Origin: Endomychus coccineus
Lineage: Eukaryota > Arthropoda > Insecta > Coleoptera > Endomychidae
Length of the DNA: 64,000 nucleotides
Assembly (NCBI GenBank): GCA_958510875.1
Contig: OY294070.1
Location: forward strand, 20,265,631 to 20,329,630
Direction of reading: 5' to 3'
Made by a program: the position numbers and the translations under genes
Notes under the pieces: generated by a model
Told to the model about the DNA's origin: nothing
What the model saw: only the letters and a program-made list of their open reading frames with translations
Databases searched by the model: none
Part shown: positions 32,170 to 43,264 of the stretch, one piece after another
Numbering within the stretch: position 1 is the stretch's first letter
Layout: each line of letters opens with the position of its first letter

Positions 32170-34495
32170 AACAAAAATAAATTGGGACTCTTTATTAAAT
32201 TACGCTGACGTTGATAGTTCCACAGAAACATTTGTAAAAACTATAAAAACATTAATACAAGATGAAACTCAGATCAAAATATTATCACCCAAACAAAAAA
32301 AGCGTAAACCTTGGATTACCGATGAACTTTTAAATTACATTAATATAAGAAATAAAATGTACACAAACATGACAAATGCGCCAAATAATTTAGAACTAAA
32401 AACTATTTACAATACTCAAAGAAACTTAATTCATCGCAAGATAAAAAGTGCTAAACTACAATATTTTAATAGTCAAATAAATTCAAACTTAAATAATCCT
32501 AAAAAGATATGGCAAATAACGAATGAACTTACAGGTAGAGGGAGAAAAGAAAACGAAATTAAGAACATTTCAGTTAATAATCAAAATTTCAGATCTGACA
32601 AAGAAATTGCTAATAAATTTAATACATTTTTCAACAATATCGGTAGGAACGTATCTCAGTCAATAATACCTGACGCACAGTATGAACCACAGGAAATAAA
32701 ACTAAGCTCAAACTCTTTTTTCTTTGAACCATGTCAGGAATCGGAGATCTTAAAAGAAATAAAAATGTTAAAAAATAACAAAGCACCTGGTGAAGACCAA
32801 ATCAATGTACTCACTCTCAAAACTCTGGCACAATACATAGCGAAGCCTTTAACGAATCTCATAAACTCATCCTGTGAAAAGGGTATATTTCCAAATGTTC
32901 TAAAAACTTCTATTATAAAACCACTTTTCAAATCAGGCCAAAAAGATAACATGAATAACTATCGCCCAATTTCACTTACTTCAATGTTTTCAAAAAAATT
33001 TGAAAAAATTATAACAAAGCGAATGATAAAATATTTGGAAAAATATGATTTGTTATCAAATGCACAGTATGGGTTTAGACCAGGCAAAAACTCCCAAGAT
33101 GCTATAATATCTCTGACGAATTTAATATATAATGATGTCAATAACTCAACCCCATGTTTAGCTTTGTTTCTAGATCTCGAAAAGGCATTTGATACTGTAT
33201 GCCATAATAGCTTAACAATGAAATTAGAAAAATATGGCTTTCGCGGAAATCTTCTAAAGTGGTTCAGAAGTTTTCTTTCAAATAGAAAACATTGTGTTTA
33301 AATAGGTACGGAAAAAAGTGATTTTCTCACTATGAAATGTGGAGTGCCACAAGGCAGTGTTCTGGGGCCTATTCTTTTCATTGTTTATATAAATGACCTA
33401 TTTTCACTAATTAAGGGTGCAAAGTTAATTGCATATGCTGACGATACAGTAATCTACATTACGGGAAAATCTTGGGAACTAGTAAGAGCTAAGGCTGAAA
33501 AAATTCTTCAGACTATAAAGTCTTGGATGGATTATAATTTATTGAAACTAAATATCAAAAAAACTAAATTTATATGTTTCTCCAGTTACGAAAACTCACA
33601 ACCTCTTTTTATTAGACTAACATTACATAACACTTCCTGTAATTATATAAATTGTAGCTGCAATGAATCCATCACAAAAGAATTTTCAATCAAATACTTA
33701 GGAATAACTATCGATTGTCATTTAAAATGGAGTGAACACATACATAATTTAAATAACAAATTGAGGAAGATTATGTATATGTTCAAATCATTGAAAGGTG
33801 TATTGACTAAACAACTATTTAAACATGCATACTATGCTCTAGTGCAACCTGTAATTGTATATGGAATCATAGCATGGGGGGGTACTTATGACACCATCAT
33901 TTCAAAACTGTTTGTATGTCAAAAAATGATAATAAAAAATATACTTGGTAAATCCATGACATACCCCTCAAAAACCATTTTTATTGATTTTAAGGTTTTA
34001 ACAGTGAGAGAATTGTATATTATGGAAATCCTGAAACAACATTATAAGAAAAAAATTCCAATCTCATTATTTGATCATTATTATGAAACCAGATGTATTT
34101 CGAATTCACAGTGCATACTAGTAAGAAGCAGAAAGTTGATTAACCAGAAATTTTATTTACACTATTTCAGTAAAATCTATAATTTATTACCTCTCGAATT
34201 AAAAATCTTTCAGGGCAGTATTCAACAATACAAAAAGAAATGTAAATTTTGGATAGTTAACTCAAAAGTAGAGATCCTCAAATTATTTCTTTGAAACAAA
34301 AAGTTAATATAAATTAAATAAATAAGTAAATAAATATTCTTTTCTATTTTTGGTATTAGACAGTCACACACTAGCACTCTTTGTTGTGCTTCTGTGAATG
34401 TTTATTACAGAAATATTTTCAACATTATGTTTATTTTATTTTTACTAATGTAGGTATTTTTATTGTAAATCAATAGGAAAATAAATTATTTATTG
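32170..34495 (+). mobile_element. Non-LTR retrotransposon inserted in the palindrome (5' truncated)
   Basis: Interrupts the left palindrome arm between TTTGAAGTG (32169) and TAGTTTGG (34496). It starts inside the linker after the endonuclease and runs through the full RT to a tail containing AAATAAATAAGTAAATAAA near 34315-34335. About 160 bp beyond the tail, before the arm resumes, is unassigned. No certain target duplication. Confidence 0.85.
32180..34294 (+). pseudogene. LINE reverse transcriptase, one stop codon from open
   Basis: Long LINE polyprotein part reading KKRKPWITDELLNYINIRNK, then the RT: NKAPGEDQINVLTLKT (motif 0/1); NYRPISLTSMFSKKFEKI; YGFRPGKNSQDAIISL; ALFLDLEKAFDTVCHNSL (motif A); CGVPQGSVLGPILFIVYIND (motif B); and IAYADDTVIYITG (motif C, intact). 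The thumb and C-terminus run through KYLGITIDCHLKWSEHIHNL to WI-NSKVEILKLFL at 34294. One in-frame TAA at 33299-33301 is the only lesion seen, in a place where related LINEs read on (RKHCV-stop-IGTEKSDF). There is no endonuclease domain, so it cannot insert on its own. Clade not determined (Jockey/CR1 broad group). Confidence 0.9.
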
Positions 34496-35030
34496 TAGTT
34501 TGGTTAGTTTACGTCTGAGATAAAAGTGACCTAGGTAAGAGTTGTTGGTAATTTTATGAGTTACAAAACCCTGCCAAGAAAAAATTTTGAGCCATTAATA
34601 ATTTTCCGCTATTGATGGAAAATTGTAAGCAAAAATGTTACAAAATCTTAGAAGTTCAGATATCTCGCGAAATATGGAAGTTAGCGAAAAATTATTAATG
34701 ACCAAAAATTGTCAGCTAATTTTTTCCTATAAGTTAGCATTATTTAATATCTGGACTTCTAAGATTTCGTTCACATTTCTGTTTACAATTTTCTATTAAT
34801 AGCGGAAAATTATCAATGACTCAAAATTTTTTCTTGCCAGGGTTTTGTAGCTCATAAGCTTACCAACAACTTTTACATAGCTCATTTTCATCGCAGACGT
34901 AAACTAACCAAATTACACTTCAAAAACAGCAAAAATCGACCAAAAAATGTAAACAATTGCATTTTTGGCAAACAGTCCCATAAAAAAAGGGGCATATTGT
35001 GCAAAAATGTTCCCACAGAACCAACCAAAA

Positions 35031-35570
35031 TGTTTGTTATCAATTACTCGGAAACCATACGCCAACATTTTCTATGAGTCCATTTTCAAGAATTTTGGCC
35101 ATGTTTTGGTCGTTTTGCCAGAAATTGACCAATTCGTCTGAAATTGGAAGAAATAATGTTGGCACCTCTCCATCAACTTGTAGTTTTTATGTCAAACGAA
35201 AAGGTTGTGTGAGTGCCAACATTTTCTTTCATGTTCAACCCCTGGGAAGGGAGATAATATGATAGATGTTTTGATTATTCAAATGTGTGACCAAGATTAT
35301 TTTTTGGTCCATTCTGGGCTTTTTGAGAGTAGCTGCGATTTTTATGATTTGAGGGGGTTTGGGGGGGGGGTTAAACATGAAAGAAAATGTTGGCACTCAC
35401 ACAAGCTTTTTTTATACATAAAAACTACAAGTTGATGGAGGTGTCAACATTTTTTTTTCAATTTCAGACGATCTGGCCAATTTTTGGCAAAAAGACCAAA
35501 TTCTTGAAAATAAACGCATAGAAAATGTTGGCGTATGGTTTTCGAGTAATGAGCATTGATAACAAAAATT
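35031..35570. repeat. Second palindromic (foldback MITE-like) element
   Basis: Arms 35031-35243 and 35366-35570 are inverted copies: AAACCATACGCCAACATTTT, CATCAACTTGTAGTTTTTAT and TGTGAGTGCCAACATTTTC occur in both. The ~120-bp centre holds a G-run (35361-35370). The open frames in the arms mirror each other and are not genes. It abuts the palindrome at 32072-35013. Confidence 0.88.
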
Positions 35571-36354
35571 TTTCGCCTGATCAGAAAGTGTTATACCACG
35601 TTCCAATTTGGGTCATAACTAAAGCTGCCAGTGCTGCCAACTGCATGGAGAAAAAATTTTGAAATCGAATGTTTTCTGGAGCGGCTAACTCAAAATGGGA
35701 CGGGGTGGGAGGTCCAACTCGCATAGGATAAAATACTCAGATTAATAATTGATAAAACATAACACATACGCCGACATGTTATATCTCAGGCCCAAAATAT
35801 GTATCTATCTCCTAGACTATAAGCAACAAAGTTGACGCGCCAAACTATGTGACCGAAGTTTCCCAAGAAGGCTTTGGTGTCAGAGTCGGTCAAATGTACA
35901 AAGTATTTTGAAGATGCTACTGTAGTCACATTTATTTATTAACTAGTGAAAATCGAACTTCTAATAGTTATTTTATTTAATAATACAACGTATGTTGTAA
36001 ACATTTTCCTGATAGTGACATTATAATAGAATACAATATAACGAACCGTGATGGATCCGTATTTGTGTATCCTGGAAAAAATCCGAATCAACCTTTCTAT
36101 TTGTCAAAGAAAGTTCCAATCAAATGTAAACATCCGGGAGAAAGACGATGAACTTTACAACATGGTCATGAGATCGATTTCCAAACTAGGCTCAAAATAC
36201 ATGATATTTTAAATTATAATGTGTTTAGTTGAAAATTGAAGAACAAAAATTCAAGTGATAGAATTATACATTCGTCTAAATTAATATGGCTTGTAGGAAA
36301 CGACGGAGTTAGTTCAAATAATGCGGTCAAACGGATATAAAAATAAGCCAAATC
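35571..36354 (+). other. Spacer containing a PLE 3' tail
   Basis: At about 35890-35975 a PLE-type 3' end (GAAGATGCTACTGTAGT, then AAAATCGAACTTCTAATAGT) matches the copy at 49590-49690. No coding region. The remainder is unassigned. Confidence 0.55.
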
Positions 36355-37938
36355 TCGAAATCCTTGGGAAACGGACCGATTTTGATGGGACAGACATTCT
36401 CTTCGGAATTTTATCAGAAACAAAGTCTACTTTGTCTAAATTTGCGCAAAAATGTTATAAACAATAAATTAACAATTTAATTAGAGTATTTATGAGATTG
36501 CATGAAATTTTATAAAAAATGATCGGGTAAAGACAACTTTTGGTCAGTGAACATACGAAAATAGTTAAACAAGTAGTTGAATTAACATCATTTCTTATAA
36601 ACAATCTATTTATTAACAAATAGACGAATTAGACCAAAACTAGGAGCTTAGGATCGTTTTCGGATAATTTTGGTATTCTGAGTTTGATTTTATCATAAAT
36701 ATCGTCGAATGTATGTCCAAAAATTTGCTAATTTGTTATAAACAAATTGTATTTATTATTAAATATTCGAATTTGACCAAAATGTCGAGTTTATGGTCGT
36801 TTCCGGATAATTTCAGGCTTCTGAGTACGATTTTATAGTTATTATGGACTTTAAATGCATATATAAATTTTTTAATTGTTATGAATAAATTATTTATTAA
36901 TAATTTTACGAATTTGACCAAAATGTCGACTTTATAGTCGTTTTCAGCTAATTTTGGCCTCTTGAGTACGATTTTATTGTTATTAAAGTCTTTAAATGCA
37001 TAGATACATTTTTGAATTGTTATAAATAAATTAATTGTTGATAAATATACGAATTGCGCCAAAATTCTTAGTGTAAAGTGGTTTTAAAATTAATGTATTA
37101 ATGGTCAAATGAATTATATGAAAAAAATAGATATGTATGTTACTAGAAAAATCTATTTTGAAACGTACAAATAAAAAATATTTTATTCTCGTTCATCTTA
37201 AGGTATAATACGGGTGCTCATTTGAAATTCCGTGATACATTTGAATTAAACAATTTTTTTTTCTTTTTTCTTTTTTTCTTATTTATTAATTTGTTATTTT
37301 ATTAAGACTTGATACTATTTTATTTTCTGATATAATTTATTTGACTATTAATACATTAGTTTCAAAAACACTTTACAGTTGAAATTTTGGTGCAATTCGT
37401 ATATTTATTAATAAATAATTTATTTATAACAATTCAAAAATGTATCTATGCATTTGCGGACTATAATAACAATAAATAAAATCGCACTTAAGAGGCCAAA
37501 ATTAGCTGAAAACGACTATAAACTCGACATTTTGGTCAAATTTATATATTTATTTATAAACATAATTTGTTTATAACAAATTAACAAATAAGCGAGTATA
37601 CGTTTGACGATATTGACGCCAAAATTATTCGAAAACGATTCTAAGCTCGTAGTTTCGGTCGAATTTGTCTATTTGTTAATAAATAAATTGTTTATAACCA
37701 AATGAAGTTGATTCAACTACTTGTTCAACTATTTCATATGTTCACTGACCAAAAATAGTCTTTACTCGATCATTTTTAATGAATTTTTATGTAATCTCAT
37801 AAATACGCTAATTAAATTGTTAATTTATTGTTTATAAACAATGCAAAATTCTTCCGCAACTTTAGACGAGGTAGACATTGTTTCTGATAAAATTCCGAAG
37901 AGTCCCATCAAAATAGGTCCATTTCCCAAGGATTTCGA
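36355..37938. mobile_element. Foldback element with tandem-repeat arms (FB1)
   Basis: Long inverted arms: left 36355-37120 (766 bp), right 37331-37938 (608 bp), with a 210-bp T-rich spacer. The outer ends share CGAAATCCTTGGGAAA and TTTTGATGGGAC. The left arm holds a tandem repeat with unit starts (GAATT-x-GACCAAAA) at 36626, 36769, 36910 and 37051 (periods 143, 141, 141). The right arm has fewer units, which explains the length difference. Because 141 is 47 codons, a 108-residue antisense frame stays open across units (36736-37062), but it looks like a by-product. Architecture like FB/Galileo-type foldback elements; no transposase seen. Confidence 0.88.
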
Positions 37939-37941
37939 ACC

Positions 37942-37973
37942 AAAGAGTTCTATATATCTATATAGAACTCTTT
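37942..37973. repeat. Perfect 15-bp-arm palindrome next to FB1
   Basis: AAAGAGTTCTATATA and its exact complement around a 2-nt centre, 3 bp from the outer end of the foldback element. Confidence 0.9.
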
Positions 37974-38339
37974 GTTTCGACCTCTTCTGATTGCACTAAA
38001 AGCGGTCTCAATTTTATTCATAATCAGTCATAATATGTGAATCATACAATTTTAAATGTTATTCCAAACCGAATTCCATTAGATAACGTGCTTCGAGTGA
38101 AGAGTCGGTCTGAATTGATGACGTCACAAATTCTAGTACTACTCTCTAGTAGGCTATGATTATAATATACGAATCAGCTCGTATCATACCAGTGTCGTAT
38201 CTCATTAAAAACGGCTGGAAGGTATCCCGTGATTGGTAACAAGGCTTTCCTTTGTAAGGATTAGTACTGCTTACGAAGAAAGCCTCATACTGGCAAATAT
38301 ATACCCACATTCCAAGAGATACGTCTTGGTCTTCGTGGA
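37974..38339. other. No gene recognised
   Basis: AT-rich; runs into a LINE fragment. Confidence 0.35.
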
Positions 38340-38530
38340 GAACTCATTATAGCGTATCGCATCGTATATCATCTCCTTCCAGACAGCTTATCATGCCTGC
38401 TTCTTCTCCAAGTTGACACCAGTCGTCGTAGACACAGCTTCAAAATAGAAAAAGAAAAGTTCAAATCCAACATCAGACAATCTTTCTTTAGTAATAGAAT
38501 TTCTAATGCATGGAATTATTTACCTGAGCA
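38340..38530 (+). pseudogene. LINE C-terminal end, cut by a MITE
   Basis: Reads DTSRRRHSFKIEKEKFKSNI, then RQSFFSNRISNAWNYLPEHM. This is the typical LINE C-terminal SF..R...WN-LPE block. The frame stops where the mariner-derived element begins. Confidence 0.7.
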
Positions 38531-38650
38531 TATGAGAACAAGGTGAAAAGTCCCTGAAAAATAAAACAGATGGCGCCACAATCGAAAATCTCATGTGACA
38601 TTTGTGATGTACCATCTTTAACTAGAACGCATTAGAATTTTCAGAGTGAT

Positions 38651-38752
38651 ATGTCATTCAGTTCTGTTTTGACACCCATCGAATGCAAGCAACCTTGAAA
38701 TCTTCAAGGCTGCTTGCATTCGATGGGTGTCAAAACATAACTGAATGGCATA
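38651..38752. repeat. Palindrome inside the mariner MITE
   Basis: GACACCCATCGAATGCAAGC and its complement on each side of a 2-nt centre. Nearly perfect ~50-bp arms derived from the mariner 5' UTR. Confidence 0.92.
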
Positions 38753-39320
38753 TAATAATAATAATAATAATAAATCGACTTTATTCATAAGAAAAGGTGA
38801 AGTGTCAGCAGTAGCTGTTTTTCAACTCAACCCTAAGGAGATCCTTCTAGGGGATCTTTACAAATAAACGTAAATATAAAGTAAAGATGTGAATGTAAAA
38901 ATAAATATAAAACTATAATAAAAATCGTAAAAAATAGCGGAACATAGTATATTAATAAAAGGGTAAAATATAAATGTATGTAATTTACTCCTAGAAAAAG
39001 TGAAAATAAGTAAAATATCTACAAGTACCTCTCGGAGAAGAGAATTTAGCCAAAGAGAAAACGCCAGGTTAGTAGCCAAACTGTCGGTCACTTTTCTAGT
39101 AAGTGACGTTTAAGTCTCTTTTTGAAGTTGGAGATTGTATAATGTCTGTACTCACTGGGAAGATCATTATACAATTTGGGTGCGTTGTACGAGAAACTGC
39201 GAGTGAAAATGGAGGTTGAATGTTTAGGAATCACAATTGCATATTTATTTCGGGTGTTGCGTGTTATTACGTGATTGGAACGTGCAGAGTTTTGCAACTA
39301 AGTATTCCGGTATTTTTGAA
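38753..39320 (-). pseudogene. LINE 3' end, 5'-truncated, with (ATA)n tail
   Basis: The minus-strand frame 39088-39297 encodes RSFSYNAPKLYNDLPSEYRH and FKKRLKRHLLEK, the LINE C-terminus. The 3' UTR ends in an (ATA)n run at about 38753-38774 beside the palindrome. Inserted in the MITE. Confidence 0.8.
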
Positions 39321-39539
39321 GTCACTCTGAAAATTCTAATGCATTCTAGTTAAATGTGGTACTTCACAAATGTCACATGGGATTTTTGATTGTGGCGCCA
39401 TCTGTTTTATTTTTCAGGAACTTTTCACCTCGCCCTCGTCTACAGAAGACTCACTCAAACAAAATGGTATACTGCTGCAGATTCTGTTACACCAATCAAT
39501 TATAAAATAGCTCCATTTAATAAACTTGTTCATAGATTA

Positions 39540-40060
39540 TTAAAAGTCCTTCGAGCCAGCGTCTAAATTTGCAGTACAACCCGTTTATAAATATGAGAAC
39601 AAGCTAAAAAATCGTTTAGGCAACATCTTTGATAAAATTTCTGGCTCCGACAAATCCGGAATTTACAAAATCTATCATGAGTCGTATTCAAAATGCTATT
39701 TGGGCTAAACTAAACCGGTATAAAGAACATTTTGCCCATATAAAGAAATATAATAGTGTAAAATCAGCTTAAATACAAGTCACACCATTTCAAGAAAGTT
39801 TATCGTTCTTGAAACCCAAAAATGACAAATATCTACGTCATTTAGTTAGAACGGATGGAAATGTATAAGCGAAAAACCAATTTAATGAATTCAGACTCAT
39901 GTTCAGCTGAGGGTTTACTTTTTTAATTCCAAACAGTATTTAAATAGTCACATTTTGCTTTCTAAGTTACTCTGATGATGGCTACTTGGTACCTGGAAGG
40001 TCCAGTACAGTATTTTAAGTCAATGAAAGGGATTGTTTCTTTTTATAATATTTGTTAAAC
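39540..40060 (+). mobile_element. Penelope-like element, GIY-YIG remnant and 3' tail
   Basis: Reads ENKLKNRLGNIFDKISG, then KSGIYKIYHESYSKCYLG, the degraded GIY-YIG start (Y-x-I...CYLG). The C-terminal nuclease follows in broken frames, then the same tail as 1-310 (TCTGATGATGGCTACTTGG near 39972-39992). Confidence 0.8.
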
Positions 40061-40080
40061 TTTTATGTCTTCAAACTATT

Positions 40081-40242
40081 CTCGGAGAAAGAAGAGAGAA
40101 GCTTCAGGGTCAAGGTGCTTTGCCCGACGGTAGCTATATCATCGAAGTTTCGGGAAAATATTGTTACTTTCTTAGAACCGATCTATCTAAGCATCACTTT
40201 CGAGATTCATTGTATATCGACGAGTATTCTCCACCTAACTAA
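40081..40242 (+). CDS. Unrecognised exon-like open frame
   Basis: A frame ending in TAA at 40242 encodes KLQGQGALPDGSYIIEVSGK, then YCYFLRTDLSKHHF and YIDEYSPPN. It follows an AG (CTCGGAG) and reads like real protein rather than transposon or antisense noise. No family recognised. It could be the last exon of a host gene whose other exons are hidden among the insertions. Low certainty. Confidence 0.3.
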   Translation, partial: LGERREKLQGQGALPDGSYIIEVSGKYCYFLRTDLSKHHFRDSLYIDEYSPPN

Positions 40243-40924
40243 CATATTAGAACATTGTACTTTCCTTGACCTATATTTGCCTACTTTCTTCGTTTCCTAA
40301 AAACATATTCAATAACCGGTTTGTCACCGATTTATGTAACTTTTAATTGTTTTTCCGGTAGACAGTGTTGTAGAAACGTTTATTCATGTAAAAATACCAA
40401 GTTACCTAATACTACTTGCAGATACGTTTGTATTTGGAGATAGGTTTTAATCGATGCATTGTATAGTAAGGTCATTATAACATCGAATATGATACAAGAA
40501 AGAATTCCATTCTTAAACTATACTGCTGCACTTATTTTGCTTTCACATAACTTTCGCAAACGCAAAATCTGTAACACGAAGCGTGTTTCAGGAATCGTTG
40601 GAAGGAAACTTTTAATTATCAATAAATGAATAATTATCATTTTTTATTATTCCTATAGTCCAGTTAAACGTGTGAAAAAATAGGAGTCATTACTAAAATT
40701 GTATAATCGCACGAAAATGTAAAAATTCTTTTTGCATTGCGTTCAGGATGGTTTGCACATCGTTAGTCAGGAATAAAATGGTGAGCTCATTATTAATAAA
40801 CAATGAAAAACCATTTTCGATTAATAAATGGAATGTCTTTTACAACAAATGGAATATCTCGGGGTTGGTCTTTTAATCCAAAGTTTTTGAAATTTAGTAT
40901 CAGGGGCTTTTTTTGGTTCGCTGA
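40243..40924. other. No gene recognised
   Basis: AT-rich. Would be 3' UTR if 40081-40242 is a terminal exon. Confidence 0.35.
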
Positions 40925-42195
40925 ACCCGAATCTGAAGTCGGAAAATGGAAAATCTCGTTGATTGGACAACCTGGAACATTTTACCAAATCTTAGCAACA
41001 AACAAAATTTTTTCTCGGGCTATGATATTGAAATAATAAGATGGTGCGATGTGTCTCGGTACAATTTTCACTAAAAGAAGGAAAGTTCTGGAAAATTGGT
41101 GGAAAATTGCGTGGTTTTTCCTTCATATCCCTATCTCGGTCCTCATCGAACGTGTCTAATTATATGTTTTCGTGGTTGCTGAGTATTATTTCATGATCAT
41201 GAACTCAAAACCAACGATAGTTTTCCGGCAAACTCCGGAAAATGAAAAATATCCATTTCTAGACGACGAACTTCAATTATTATGTTTTTCGAAAAATTTT
41301 AGCTAGTAATATTGGAATAATAAGGTACCGTGATGGTTCTCGGTACAAATTTCACTAAACGAAGGAAAATTCTGGAAAATTGATTAAATTTTAATTTTTT
41401 TCACCAGAAAATTGTAGTTATATAATAATGATGATATTACTCGGTTATATATAAAATAGTCTCTTCTTTCATATCATGAAAATCAACTTTGTTTGAGAAA
41501 AATTTCTTGCATCTTGAATTTACCACAAACCGGCGAACTGTTCGATTTGTTGTGAATTAGGTTCTTAAGTTACTCAGCTGACAATTTTATCTTGAATGCA
41601 CATATACGTCAACTTAATTTACATAATTTTATTTTCGGTTACTAAGCTTCAATACAAATCGATATTTCATGGAGTTCACGTGTTTTTATAAATTAAAATA
41701 CAAAAAAACAAGTTTCTTTCTCTCCACACTCTAAGACAGCTGCTGTGTTCACCGAACGCGTCAACGTGTCCACGTCATAGAGATCTTGTGTATAGAATAT
41801 CTATGGTACACGTACGCCGCATCATCTTTGATGCTTCAAAAACATCTGCTCTTTTTTTACCTGCTTTGAAAGAGGTACTGTACATATCATAATAAAGGAT
41901 ACTTGAAATTGTTCATCATAATAATTTTCTAAAATTTTTCGAAAAACAAAATAACAAATGAAAATTTGACATATTTACACGACAATCTTTACGTCGTGTA
42001 AATATGTCAAATTCTAATTTTTCGGAGTTTTCCATGAAACAATAGTTGCTTTCGATTTTATAACCATAAAATAATAATCAGTGATCACAAAAACATATAA
42101 TTCTTCACGGTAGCTTATTATTCCAATAACACTGACTAACATTTTTCGGAAAACAAAATGATTCAAGTTTGTCTTGTAGAAATGGTAAATTGTTT
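40925..42195. repeat. Direct and inverted repeat block (possible third foldback element)
   Basis: A block around GAAATAATAAGATGG near 41026 recurs at about 41309 (GGAATAATAAGGTACCGTG; spacing 283 bp, twice ~141). It recurs inverted near 42100-42190. The flanking TATGTTTTCGTGGT segment (41167) is inverted near 42010-42095. A perfect 21-bp-arm hairpin sits at 41963-42013. No coding content. Confidence 0.6.
41963..42013. repeat. Perfect hairpin, 21-bp arms
   Basis: Arms 41963-41983 and 41993-42013 around a 9-nt loop, for example GACATATTTACACGAC on the left. Confidence 0.95.
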
Positions 42196-43264
42196 TTCTT
42201 TTCTATCGAACGGCAAGTGGTAGAACTCTTTCCCTAGTGAGGTCTTTCCTTATAACTATAACATCAAAACCTCCAAGAAAAATCTGCTCTACCACTCTAC
42301 CAAAATTCCACCGCTGGTTCACACGATGTTTTTAGAAAATTCCTCTCGTGTAGTCAAAGTATATAAAAAAAATTATAAAAATACACAACTGGAATATTGT
42401 CAAACAGAAAAGTATATGATTAGAATGGCAGTGATTAATTCATAACACATACTGGTCTTTGATTATCAAATGCAATACCCTACGTGTAGCTTTCTTTTTA
42501 GCTAAATTAATTTACGGAATCTATTTCGTACAAGGGATACTCCCACTAGAGGCGATCGCTGTTATGCTTTATCCTCCTTTAAAACGGATAGGCTATTCTC
42601 ACCCTCACAATACCCGACTACTGCTTTCAGGTTTTCAATCTGTATAGTGCCTTGCTTATAAGTATATTGCTATAAAGAAAATTGATGCCCATGGCATACA
42701 AAATGACTATCAAAGAAATTAATCTTATTTCATAATCCATTTTTATTAAATGTAGAATACGTGTAATGAGTTGGAAAACGTAATTGTGATTTCCTTCCGA
42801 TCGTTCAACTCTTACGAAATTTAATTGTAAGGCGAATAATAAAATATTGAGAAACTATTATGAACATAGGAACTCACTTTTTTTTTCAAGTTGCGACTCA
42901 TGTTAGATAATAGTCAATTTAACAAATACACGATTGCATCACATGTGTCCATAGTAATTTCCTTCGTGAACGTACTAAACAATATAATAAAATAGTAACT
43001 TGCATCTGCATTCCGAAAAAAAGATAGACAAACCTATTTTCTAATGACAATTCATGGGAATTTCTAAATCAATAAAACGTTTGGATTACCGTTGCCAATT
43101 CTGTTATGGATTACAATAATTCCTCGAAAGGAACATGGTAATAAAATTAAATCATTCTATTTTAAAATAAAATCTACATATCTTTAAAGAGCACACGACA
43201 TGTATTGAATACAATCACGTCAACGCAATCAAACCTATTTTTATCACATTCATATATTCAATAA
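42196..43264. other. No gene recognised
   Basis: AT-rich; short frames show no motifs. Confidence 0.4.

Larger units (their letters stand above)
32072..35013. repeat. Large palindromic element split by a LINE
   Basis: Left arm in two parts (32072-32169 and 34496-34700) matches the right arm (34710-35013) inverted. Outer blocks: GGAACATTTTTGCACAATA, GCCAAAAATGCAATTGTTT. Inner blocks: TTTGGTTAGTTTACGTCTG, AAGAAAAAATTTTGAG. Without the LINE it would be a ~600-bp palindrome with ~300-bp arms and almost no spacer. No coding sequence of its own. Confidence 0.88.
38533..39438. mobile_element. Mariner-derived MITE with a nested LINE tail
   Basis: TIRs of about 120 bp at the two ends (GAACAAGGTGAAAAGTCCC on the left; inverted ACTTTTCACCTCGCCCTCG on the right) match the DD34D mariner ends at 31511 and 63664. 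Inside, a palindrome with ~50-bp arms (38651-38699 and 38702-38752) is followed by a minus-strand LINE 3' end. No transposase. Confidence 0.85.

Noticed and set aside
34999..35606. Two open frames with similar Cys/His-containing peptides
   Set aside because: They are the two inverted arms of a palindrome.
36736..37062. 108-codon frame with a 47-residue internal repeat
   Set aside because: Explained by the 141-bp tandem units in the foldback arm; low-complexity and no similar frame in FB2 beyond its own repeat.
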